Assembly (NCBI RefSeq): GCF_035270045.1
Contig: NZ_DATFIP010000019.1
Span: forward strand, 68,037-132,036
Length of the DNA stretch: 64,000 bases
Direction: 5' to 3'
Source: Salibaculum sp035270045
Lineage (GTDB): Bacteria; Pseudomonadota; Alphaproteobacteria; Rhodobacterales; Rhodobacteraceae
Positions 43,074-50,863 of this stretch are shown in pieces. A program made the position numbers and the translations under genes. The stretch's first letter is position 1; every line of letters begins with the position of its first letter. The notes below the pieces were generated by a model. That model was given only the letters and a program-made list of their open reading frames with translations. It had not been told where the DNA came from and made no database searches.

Positions 43074-44354
43074 ATGCTCGCAGACGAAGACCGCATTTTC
43101 ACCAACCTCTACGGGATGCACGACCGCACGCTCAGGGGTGCGCGGGCGCGCGGCCACTGGGACGGGACCGCCGGGATTCTCGAAAAGGGGCGGGACTGGA
43201 TCATCGACAATATGAAGTCCAGCGGTCTGCGCGGGCGCGGCGGCGCCGGGTTCCCGACCGGCCTCAAGTGGTCGTTCATGCCCAAGGAAAGCGACGGGCG
43301 CCCGTCCTACCTGGTGGTCAATGCCGACGAGTCCGAACCGGGCACCTGCAAGGACCGCGAGATCATGCGCCATGATCCGCACACCCTGATCGAGGGGTGT
43401 TTGATCGCCAGTTTCGCGATGAACGCGCATGCCTGCTACATCTACATCCGCGGCGAATACATCCGCGAGCGCGAGGCGCTGCAAGCGGCCATCGACGAGG
43501 CCTACGAGGCTGGCCTGCTGGGGCGCAATGCCGCCGGATCGGACTGGGATTTCGACCTCTACCTGCATCACGGGGCCGGGGCCTATATCTGTGGCGAGGA
43601 AACCGCGCTGCTCGAAAGCCTTGAGGGCAAGAAGGGCATGCCCCGGATGAAGCCGCCGTTCCCGGCCATGGCAGGTGTCTACGGCTGCCCGACCACGGTC
43701 AACAACGTCGAGTCCATCGCCGTCGTGCCGACCATCCTGCGCCGCGGGCCGGAGTGGTTCGCGGGCATGGGCCGGCAGAACAACGCGGGCACCAAGATCT
43801 TTGCCATCTCGGGCCACGTGAACAATCCCTGCGTCGTCGAGGAGGAGATGTCGATCCCCTTCGAGGAGCTGATCGAGAAGCATTGCGGCGGCATCCGCGG
43901 CGGCTGGGACAACCTCAAGGCGGTGATCCCGGGCGGTTCCTCTGTGCCCTGTGTGCGCGGCGAAAACATGCGCGACGCGATCATGGATTTCGACTACCTG
44001 CGCGGTGAGCTCGGCTCGGGCATGGGCACGGCGGCGGTGATCGTGATGGACAAGTCCACCGACATCATCAAGGCGATCTGGCGTCTCGCGGCCTTCTACA
44101 AGCACGAAAGCTGTGGCCAGTGCACGCCTTGCCGCGAGGGAACCGGCTGGATGATGCGGGTAATGGAACGCCTCGTGAAGGGCGATGCGAGCGTCGAGGA
44201 GATCGACATGCTCTGGGACGTGACCAAGCAGGTCGAGGGGCATACCATCTGCGCGCTTGGCGACGCGGCGGCCTGGCCGATTCAGGGCCTGATCCGTAAT
44301 TTCCGCGATGAAATCGAGGATCGGGTCAAGGGCCGTGCCATCGCGGCAGAGTAG
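43074..44354 (+). CDS. nuoF: NADH-quinone oxidoreductase subunit F
   Basis: The 426-residue 51-kDa-type subunit binds NADH, FMN and the N3 [4Fe-4S] cluster. NADH/FMN loops are SGLRGRGGAGFPTGLKWSFM and AYICGEETALLESLEG. Cluster ligands are in HESCGQCTPCREGTGW plus a later Cys in HTICALGDAAAW. The gene is complete. A hairpin with a T-rich tail follows 25 bases after the stop. Confidence 0.98.
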   Translation: MLADEDRIFTNLYGMHDRTLRGARARGHWDGTAGILEKGRDWIIDNMKSSGLRGRGGAGFPTGLKWSFMPKESDGRPSYLVVNADESEPGTCKDREIMRHDPHTLIEGCLIASFAMNAHACYIYIRGEYIREREALQAAIDEAYEAGLLGRNAAGSDWDFDLYLHHGAGAYICGEETALLESLEGKKGMPRMKPPFPAMAGVYGCPTTVNNVESIAVVPTILRRGPEWFAGMGRQNNAGTKIFAISGHVNNPCVVEEEMSIPFEELIEKHCGGIRGGWDNLKAVIPGGSSVPCVRGENMRDAIMDFDYLRGELGSGMGTAAVIVMDKSTDIIKAIWRLAAFYKHESCGQCTPCREGTGWMMRVMERLVKGDASVEEIDMLWDVTKQVEGHTICALGDAAAWPIQGLIRNFRDEIEDRVKGRAIAAE

Positions 44355-44379
44355 GGCCGTGCAAGGCTCGCAATCGTGC

Positions 44380-44402
44380 AAAGGCGGCCCTTGGCCGCCT
44401 TT
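44380..44402 (+). terminator. Terminator-like hairpin inside the nuo operon, after nuoF
   Basis: A 10-bp stem (AAAGGCGGCC / GGCCGCCTTT) with a 3-base loop is followed by TGCGTTTTG. It sits between nuoF and the DUF3291 gene, so it could end part of the nuo transcripts or define a processing site. Confidence 0.65.
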
Positions 44403-44452
44403 TGCGTTTTGTGGCACAGTACGGTGCAGTGGATAGGGACGGGGAGGTCGCC

Positions 44453-44923
44453 ATGCACCTTGCGGAAATGAACATTGGCCGCCTTGTGGCCCCCACGGAC
44501 GCGCCGCAGGTGCGCGAGTTCATGGACAATCTCGACAGGGTGAACACCATGGGCAAGCGGATGCCGGGTTTCGTCTGGATGATGGAAGGCTCGGGCGAGC
44601 CGGGCACCGGCAATACCGAGAACAATATCGGCGACGACCCGCAATTCGTCGCCAACCTCACGGTCTGGGAAGACGTGGAAAGCCTGGAACGCTTCGTCTG
44701 GGGCACCATACACAAGCAGTTCTACGATCGCCGCAATCAGTGGTTCGAGGTGCTGGGTGAGCAGCATTTCGTCATGTGGTGGATCGAGGAGGGCCACCGC
44801 CCTTCGTTGTCAGAAGGGCTGGCCCGACTTGAGACCCTCAAGGCGAACGGCCCCGGCGAACATGCCTTTGGCTGGGCCGATCTGGCGCAGGCGCATCTCT
44901 GGAAGTCGCACGGCTGCGCCTGA
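44453..44923 (+). CDS. DUF3291-family protein within nuo
   Basis: This 156-residue soluble protein resembles DUF3291 (MHLAEMNIGRLVAPTDAPQV, then FVANLTVWEDVESLERFVWG and WWIEEGHRPSLSEGLARLE). The fold is related to antibiotic-biosynthesis-monooxygenase-like dimeric alpha/beta barrels. I use the ATG at 44453 with GGGGAGG upstream. It lies after the hairpin that follows nuoF and may be transcribed partly from its own promoter. Function is unknown. Confidence 0.82.
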   Translation: MHLAEMNIGRLVAPTDAPQVREFMDNLDRVNTMGKRMPGFVWMMEGSGEPGTGNTENNIGDDPQFVANLTVWEDVESLERFVWGTIHKQFYDRRNQWFEVLGEQHFVMWWIEEGHRPSLSEGLARLETLKANGPGEHAFGWADLAQAHLWKSHGCA

Positions 44924-45017
44924 ATCCGCCGAGACCGGTGCCCCAAGCCGTGATGCTATTGAATATCAAGGGCACAACGGCGACCTCTGGCAGGCAATCT
45001 TGGAAAGGTGCGTCGCG

Positions 45018-45431
45018 ATGTTCGCTGCTTTTACCCGTCGTTCGGGTGCCGTTCCGGCGCTGTGCCTGGTGCTTGCGGCCACGCCGCTGGCCGCCCGGCC
45101 ACCGCTGGGCGAAGTGTCCGCGGTGACAGAGGGGTTGATCGCCACGGGCATCGCCTACGAGATCAGCGAGGTTTGCGAGGATCTGGCCCCGCGGCGGCTT
45201 CGGGGGGTCGGGTTCCTGCTGTCGCTGCGCCAGCACGCGCTTGAACTGGGCTACAGCCGTGACGAGGTCGACGCCTTTATCAACAATGATGCCGAGGCCG
45301 ACCGGCTGGAATCCCTCGCCCGCGCCCGGCTGGCCGAGATGGGTGCTGTCGAGGGCCAACCCGAGACATATTGCCGGGTCGGCCTTCAGGAAATGGCCGC
45401 CGACAGCCAGATCGGGCGGCTGCTGCGCTAG
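45018..45431 (+). CDS. Exported DUF5333-like protein within nuo
   Basis: The 137-residue protein has a signal peptide (SGAVPALCLVLAATPLAARP, cleavage about residue 28) and a helical mature domain with two cysteines (EISEVCEDLAPRRLRG and EGQPETYCRVGLQEMA). It ends SQIGRLLR. This matches my memory of DUF5333, a rhodobacteral family found beside nuoG. It should be periplasmic. The gap of 164 bases to nuoG is AT-rich for this genome and may hold an internal promoter. Confidence 0.78.
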   Translation: MFAAFTRRSGAVPALCLVLAATPLAARPPLGEVSAVTEGLIATGIAYEISEVCEDLAPRRLRGVGFLLSLRQHALELGYSRDEVDAFINNDAEADRLESLARARLAEMGAVEGQPETYCRVGLQEMAADSQIGRLLR

Positions 45432-45595
45432 GGCAGATTTCCGATAAAAAGGATCAGAAAACGCCACGAACACCTTGGATTTTTCCGTGGATTTTTGGCC
45501 GGTTCCCGCTGGCATACTATGTAGTGCCGCGTTAGAACGCACCGCAACCGCCCCGGTCCGGTGACGGCCGGTCGGGACGCAAAGGCGATAGGGAA

Positions 45596-47620
45596 ATGCC
45601 CATGTCCGATCTGCGCAAGGTCATCATCGACGATCACGAAATCGAGGTTCCGGGGGCTATGACCCTCATCCAGGCCTGCGAAGAGGCCGGTATCGAGATC
45701 CCGCGCTTCTGCTACCACGAACGCCTGTCCATCGCGGGCAATTGCCGGATGTGCCTGGTCGAGGTCGTGGGCGGCCCGCCCAAACCCGCCGCCTCCTGCG
45801 CAATGCAGGTCAAGGACCTGCGCCCCGGGCCCGAAGGCCAGCCTCCCGTGGTCAAGACCAACTCGCCCATGGTCAAGAAGGCCCGCGAAGGCGTGATGGA
45901 ATTCCTGCTCATCAATCACCCGCTGGACTGCCCGATCTGTGACCAGGGCGGCGAGTGTGATCTGCAAGACCAGGCAATGGCTTACGGCGTGGACTTCAGC
46001 CGTTACCGCGAGCCCAAGCGGGCCGTGGACGACCTCGACCTGGGTCCGCTGGTCGAGACGCACATGACACGTTGCATCTCCTGCACGCGCTGCGTGCGCT
46101 TCACCACCGAGGTCGCGGGCATCAACCAGATGGGCCAGACGGGCCGTGGCGAAGACGCAGAGATCACCGCCTATCTGGGTGAGACGCTTGATAGCAACTT
46201 GCAGGGCAACATCATCGACCTGTGCCCGGTGGGCGCGCTGGTATCGAAACCCTATGCCTTCACCGCCCGGCCGTGGGAACTGACGAAGACCGAATCCATA
46301 GACGTGATGGATGCGCTGGGCAGCAATATCCGCGTCGATACCAAGGGCCGCGAGGTCATGCGCTTTTTGCCGCGCAATCATGACGGCGTGAACGAGGAGT
46401 GGATTTCCGACAAGACCCGTTTCGTCTGGGACGGGCTGCGACGCCAGCGGCTGGATCGCCCCTATGTGCGTGAAAACGGCAAGCTGCGCGCGGCCACCTG
46501 GCCCGAGGCGCTGGCGGTTGCCGCCGACAAGATCAAGACGGCCTCGACACTGGCGGGTCTGGTCGGCGACCTGGCCCCGGCCGAGGCCGCGTTTGGTCTC
46601 AAGCAGTTGATCCAGGGGCAAGGCGGTGTCGTGGAATGCCGGACCGATGGCGCCAAGCTGCCCGCGGGCAACCGCTCGGGCTATGTCGGCACCGCGGCGA
46701 TCGAGGACATTGACGACGCGAAGTTCATCCAGTTGATCGGGACGAACCCGAGCGACGAGATGCCTGTGCTCAACGCCCGTATCCGAAAGGCCTGGCTCAA
46801 CGGGGCCGAGGTCGGCCTGGTCGGCGAAGCCGCGGACCTGACCTACGATTATGCGCACGTGGGCACGGGCCGCGCTGCGCTGGAAAGCCTGCTGGACAGG
46901 GATCATGGTGCGGTGAAAGAGGCGCCGAGTCTCGTGATCGTCGGCCAGGGCGCTCTGCGCGAGGCCGATGGCGCGGCCGTGCTGGCCGCCGCCATGAAGC
47001 TGGCAGAGGACACTGACTCCGGGTTGCTGGTCCTGCATACCGCCGCCGGGCGCGTCGGCGCGATGGACGTCGGTGCCGTCGCCGATGGTGGAATGGCCGA
47101 TATCGAGGGGGCCGACGTGGTCTACAACCTCGGGTCGGACGAGGTGGATATCGCCCAGGGGGCCTTCGTGATCTACCAAGGCAGCCATGGCGACCGCGGC
47201 GCCCACCGCGCCGACGTGATCCTGCCCGGGGCCGCCTACACCGAGGAACAGGGCCTCTTCGTGAACACCGAGGGGCGCCCCCAACTTGCCCTGCGCGCCG
47301 GGTTCGCCCCGGGCGAGGCCAAGGAAAACTGGGCGATCCTGCGGGCGCTCTCGGCCGAGGTTGGCGCGACACAGCCCTGGGATTCGCTGCCTCAGTTGCG
47401 GCAGGCGCTCGTGGCCGACGTGCCGCACCTGCAAGAGGTCGACGAAGTGCCGGATAACGCCTGGACGCCGCTCGAACCCGGCGCCCTGGGCGAGGCCGAT
47501 TTCCGCAACGCGATCAAGGATTTCTACCTGACGAATCCGATCGCGCGGGCCAGCGAGCTTATGGCGCAGCTCTCGCACGAGGCCAAGGCACGGGCGGACG
47601 CCCCCATGGCGGCGGAGTAG
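45596..47620 (+). CDS. nuoG: NADH-quinone oxidoreductase subunit G
   Basis: The 674-residue 75-kDa-type subunit contains an N-terminal [2Fe-2S] domain (RFCYHERLSIAGNCRMCLVE). The N5/N4 cluster region follows (DCPICDQGGECDLQDQAMAY; HMTRCISCTRCVRFTTEVAG), then a molybdopterin-oxidoreductase-like domain that has lost its cofactor in this family. An ATG two codons later (45602) is also possible. The gene is complete. Confidence 0.97.
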   Translation: MPMSDLRKVIIDDHEIEVPGAMTLIQACEEAGIEIPRFCYHERLSIAGNCRMCLVEVVGGPPKPAASCAMQVKDLRPGPEGQPPVVKTNSPMVKKAREGVMEFLLINHPLDCPICDQGGECDLQDQAMAYGVDFSRYREPKRAVDDLDLGPLVETHMTRCISCTRCVRFTTEVAGINQMGQTGRGEDAEITAYLGETLDSNLQGNIIDLCPVGALVSKPYAFTARPWELTKTESIDVMDALGSNIRVDTKGREVMRFLPRNHDGVNEEWISDKTRFVWDGLRRQRLDRPYVRENGKLRAATWPEALAVAADKIKTASTLAGLVGDLAPAEAAFGLKQLIQGQGGVVECRTDGAKLPAGNRSGYVGTAAIEDIDDAKFIQLIGTNPSDEMPVLNARIRKAWLNGAEVGLVGEAADLTYDYAHVGTGRAALESLLDRDHGAVKEAPSLVIVGQGALREADGAAVLAAAMKLAEDTDSGLLVLHTAAGRVGAMDVGAVADGGMADIEGADVVYNLGSDEVDIAQGAFVIYQGSHGDRGAHRADVILPGAAYTEEQGLFVNTEGRPQLALRAGFAPGEAKENWAILRALSAEVGATQPWDSLPQLRQALVADVPHLQEVDEVPDNAWTPLEPGALGEADFRNAIKDFYLTNPIARASELMAQLSHEAKARADAPMAAE

Positions 47621-47624
47621 GGGC

Positions 47625-48002
47625 ATGAAGCGCGCGGGGCTCATAGCGGCGATGGCGGCGCTGGCCGGCTGCGAGGGGACGGCCCAAACCGGCACCCTCG
47701 GGTATGCTGGCGTCGAGACACGCCTGCTGGACGGTGACCTGGTGAATTTCCATGTGCGCGTCGAGAACCCCGAGAGCGGCGAACAGGTCGCCAAATACGC
47801 CGAATGCGCCGCGGCGCAATACGCATTGATCCGCGGATACGGCTTTGCCCGCCATGTCCGCACGCAGATCGAACAGGACGGCAGGCTCTGGACGGGGGAT
47901 GCGGTCTATACCATTTCCCCGTCGCTGCCCGACGGGCTGAGAACGATTGACGCCGAGGTTGCCGTCGCCGACTGCGCGCGAAACGGCATCCCGACGGTCT
48001 GA
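47625..48002 (+). CDS. Small lipoprotein within nuo (between nuoG and nuoH)
   Basis: This 125-residue protein has a lipoprotein signal (MKRAGLIAAMAALAGC), with lipobox LAGC and lipidated Cys16. A small domain follows with paired cysteines (YAECAAAQYALIRGYGFARH and VADCARNGIPTV). It starts four bases after nuoG. It should be anchored to a membrane on the periplasmic side. Function is unknown. Confidence 0.82.
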   Translation: MKRAGLIAAMAALAGCEGTAQTGTLGYAGVETRLLDGDLVNFHVRVENPESGEQVAKYAECAAAQYALIRGYGFARHVRTQIEQDGRLWTGDAVYTISPSLPDGLRTIDAEVAVADCARNGIPTV

Positions 48003-48012
48003 GGGGACATCC

Positions 48013-49053
48013 ATGGTCGAGTTCTTCACTACCACAAACCTGGGGATCGTGCTGTTGGTGCTGGGCCAGTGCCTGCTGGTGCTTGTGCCACTGCTGACGG
48101 CGCTGGCTTTCCTGCTGCTGGCCGACCGCAAGATCTGGGCCGCGGTCATGATGCGCCGGGGGCCCAACGTGGTGGGCGCCTTCGGCCTGCTTCAGAGCTT
48201 TGCCGACTTCCTCAAGTACATCTTCAAGGAGGTTGTGATCCCGGCCGGGGCGGACAAGTTCGTCTTCCTCATGGCGCCGATGATGACCTTCGTGCTGGCC
48301 GTGATCGCCTGGGCGGTTATCCCCTTCAACGACCGCTGGGTCCTGGCCGACATCAATGTTGCCATCCTTTACGTCTTTGCCGTTTCCACGCTCGAGGTCT
48401 ACGGCGTGATCATGGGCGGCTGGGCCTCGAACTCGAAGTATCCCTTCCTCGGTTCGCTGCGCTCGGCGGCGCAGATGATCTCTTACGAGGTCTCGATCGG
48501 CCTGATCATCGTCGGGGTGATCCTGTCCACCGGCTCGCTCAACTTCGGCGATATCGTGGCCGCGCAGGACGGGGCCTGGGGCATCTTCAACTGGTACTGG
48601 CTGCCGCATTTCCCGATGGTCTTCCTGTTTTTCATCTCGGCGCTGGCCGAGACCAACCGCCCGCCCTTCGACCTTCCGGAGGCCGAATCGGAGCTTGTTG
48701 CGGGCTACCAGACGGAATACTCCTCGACGCCCTTCCTGCTGTTCATGATCGGCGAGCTGATGTCGGTGGTGCTGATGTGTGCGCTGGTCTCGCTGCTGTT
48801 CTTCGGCGGCTGGCTGTCGCCCATCCCGGGGCTGCCCGACGGGATTTTCTGGCTGCTGCTCAAAATGGCCTTCTTCTTCTTCATCTTCGCCATGGTGAAG
48901 GCGATCACGCCGCGCTACCGCTACGACCAGCTGATGCGGCTGGGCTGGAAGGTCTTCCTGCCGTTCAGCCTGGGCTGGGTGGTGCTGGTGGCCTTCCTGG
49001 CCAAGTTCGAAATCCTGGGGTCCTTCTGGGCCCGCTACGCGATGGGGGGCTGA
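48013..49053 (+). CDS. nuoH: NADH-quinone oxidoreductase subunit H
   Basis: The 346-residue ND1-type subunit has about eight helices and lines the quinone channel. Signatures present are ADRKIWAAVMMRRGPNVVGA, the acidic loop ALAETNRPPFDLPEAESELV and GYQTEYSSTPFLLFMIGE. It is followed after one base by nuoI. Confidence 0.98.
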   Translation: MVEFFTTTNLGIVLLVLGQCLLVLVPLLTALAFLLLADRKIWAAVMMRRGPNVVGAFGLLQSFADFLKYIFKEVVIPAGADKFVFLMAPMMTFVLAVIAWAVIPFNDRWVLADINVAILYVFAVSTLEVYGVIMGGWASNSKYPFLGSLRSAAQMISYEVSIGLIIVGVILSTGSLNFGDIVAAQDGAWGIFNWYWLPHFPMVFLFFISALAETNRPPFDLPEAESELVAGYQTEYSSTPFLLFMIGELMSVVLMCALVSLLFFGGWLSPIPGLPDGIFWLLLKMAFFFFIFAMVKAITPRYRYDQLMRLGWKVFLPFSLGWVVLVAFLAKFEILGSFWARYAMGG

Positions 49054-49054
49054 C

Positions 49055-49549
49055 ATGACGACGATGGACTACACGCGCGCCGCGAAATACTTCCTGCTGA
49101 CGGATTTTCTCAAGGGGTTCCGGCTGGGGCTGCGCTATTTCTTCGCGCCCAAGGCGACGATCAATTACCCGCATGAAAAGGGGCCACTGTCGCCGCGCTT
49201 TCGCGGTGAACACGCGTTGCGCCGCTACCCCAACGGCGAGGAACGCTGTATCGCCTGCAAGCTGTGCGAGGCGATCTGCCCGGCCCAGGCCATCACCATC
49301 GACGCCGAGCCGCGCGAGGACGGCAGCCGCCGGACCACGCGCTACGACATCGACATGACCAAGTGCATCTACTGCGGTTTCTGCGAAGAAGCCTGCCCGG
49401 TGGATGCCATCGTCGAGGGACCGAATTTCGAGTTCTCGACCGAAACCCGCGAGGAACTTTACTACGACAAGGAAAAACTGCTGGCCAACGGCGACCGCTG
49501 GGAAGCCGAGATTGCCCGCAATCTCGAACTGGACGCCCCCTACAGATGA
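49055..49549 (+). CDS. nuoI: NADH-quinone oxidoreductase subunit I
   Basis: The 164-residue subunit holds clusters N6a and N6b in two ferredoxin motifs, ERCIACKLCEAICPAQAI and TKCIYCGFCEEACPVDAI. It has the N-terminal amphipathic segment that sits on NuoH. Its stop overlaps the next small gene (ATGA). Confidence 0.98.
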   Translation: MTTMDYTRAAKYFLLTDFLKGFRLGLRYFFAPKATINYPHEKGPLSPRFRGEHALRRYPNGEERCIACKLCEAICPAQAITIDAEPREDGSRRTTRYDIDMTKCIYCGFCEEACPVDAIVEGPNFEFSTETREELYYDKEKLLANGDRWEAEIARNLELDAPYR

Positions 49550-49944
49550 GTACCGACACCCCCTTCGACGCCATGATGAAGGCGGGGCAGGATTGGGCCA
49601 GGGCGCTCAATCCCGCGCTGGAATCCTTCACGCCCAAGGGTTTCGAGGACATGTTCCCCACCATGCCGCGCGACCTGATGGAGGCGACGATGGGCAAGGG
49701 GGTGAACCCCGAGGGTCTGGACTCGAAAACGCGCCTTCTGCTGACGCTGCAGGGGCTGACCATCATGGGCGCGCAGGCCGAGGCGCAGATCAGGCTGACC
49801 GTGCGCCACGCGATCGAGGCGGGCGCCACGCAACAGGAAGTGGCCGAGACCATCGCCCTGGCGGGCATGTTCGGCGGCATTCCGGCAATGACCAAGGCGA
49901 TGGAGATCGCCTCGGACGTGATGGAAAAGGACGGTGACACATGA
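49546..49944 (+). CDS. Carboxymuconolactone-decarboxylase-like protein within nuo
   Basis: The 132-residue protein matches the CMD/AhpD-like helical fold: SKTRLLLTLQGLTIMGAQAE, then HAIEAGATQQEVAETIALAG and FGGIPAMTKAMEIA. It lacks the CxxC redox pair of AhpD, so a peroxidase role is unlikely. It overlaps nuoI and nuoJ by four bases each. Function in this operon is unknown. Confidence 0.85.
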   Translation: MSTDTPFDAMMKAGQDWARALNPALESFTPKGFEDMFPTMPRDLMEATMGKGVNPEGLDSKTRLLLTLQGLTIMGAQAEAQIRLTVRHAIEAGATQQEVAETIALAGMFGGIPAMTKAMEIASDVMEKDGDT

Positions 49945-50549
49945 CACCCATGGTTATGGCATTCTATGCCTTTGCGACCACGACGCTGGTGGGCGGGCTG
50001 ATGACCGTCATCAGCCGCAACCCCGTGCATTCGGTCCTTTGGCTGATCCTCGCCTTCCTGTCCTCGGCAGGGCTTTTCGTGCTGCTGGGGGCAGAGTTCA
50101 TCGCGATGCTTCTGATGATCGTCTACGTCGGCGCGGTCGCGGTGCTGTTCCTCTTCGTGGTCATGATGCTGGACATCGATTTCTCCGAACTCAAGGCCCA
50201 GATGGCGAAATACATGCCGCTGGCGCTGGTCATCGGGGTGATCCTGCTGATGCAGCTTGCCATCGCCTTTGGCGCCTGGGGCTTCGACGAGGGGGCGACG
50301 GGCCGCCTGGCGGCGCCGGTCGAGGGGGGTGTCCAGAACACCGCCGGGCTGGGGCTGCTGCTCTACGATACCTACTTCATCCTGTTCCAGCTGGCCGGTC
50401 TGATCCTGCTGGTCGCCATGATCGGGGCCATCGTCCTGACCCTGCGCCATCGCAGCCACGTCAAGCGCCAGGACATCCTGGCCCAGATGTATCGCGATCC
50501 GGCCAAGGCAATGGAACTGAAAGACGTCAAACCGGGGCAGGGGCTGTAA
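49941..50549 (+). CDS. nuoJ: NADH-quinone oxidoreductase subunit J
   Basis: The 202-residue ND6-type membrane subunit has five helices, including VISRNPVHSVLWLILAFLSS and the pi-bulge region MIVYVGAVAVLFLFVVMML. A soluble tail with RHRSHVKRQDILAQM follows. It precedes nuoK by two bases. Confidence 0.97.
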   Translation: MTPMVMAFYAFATTTLVGGLMTVISRNPVHSVLWLILAFLSSAGLFVLLGAEFIAMLLMIVYVGAVAVLFLFVVMMLDIDFSELKAQMAKYMPLALVIGVILLMQLAIAFGAWGFDEGATGRLAAPVEGGVQNTAGLGLLLYDTYFILFQLAGLILLVAMIGAIVLTLRHRSHVKRQDILAQMYRDPAKAMELKDVKPGQGL

Positions 50550-50551
50550 CC

Positions 50552-50857
50552 ATGATCGGACTCGAACACTATCTTTCGGTCGCCGCGGCGCTTTTCGTGA
50601 TCGGCATCTTCGGGCTGTTCCTGAACCGCAAGAACGTAATCATCCTGCTGATGAGCATCGAACTGATGCTGCTGGCGGTGAACATCAACTTCGTGGCCTT
50701 CTCCAGCTTCCTTCAGGACATGGTCGGGCAGGTCTTCACCCTGTTCGTGCTGACCGTCGCTGCCGCCGAGGCCGCGATCGGGCTGGCCATCCTGGTCTGC
50801 TTCTTCCGCAACCGGGGCACCATCGACGTCGAAGACGTCAACGTGATGAAAGGCTAA
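50552..50857 (+). CDS. nuoK: NADH-quinone oxidoreductase subunit K
   Basis: The 101-residue, three-helix ND4L-type subunit contains the two conserved membrane glutamates, in LLMSIELMLLAVNINFVAF and LTVAAAEAAIGLAILVCFF, used in proton transfer. It is the complex I counterpart of MnhC. nuoL starts six bases later. Confidence 0.98.
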   Translation: MIGLEHYLSVAAALFVIGIFGLFLNRKNVIILLMSIELMLLAVNINFVAFSSFLQDMVGQVFTLFVLTVAAAEAAIGLAILVCFFRNRGTIDVEDVNVMKG

Positions 50858-50863
50858 GGCGAC

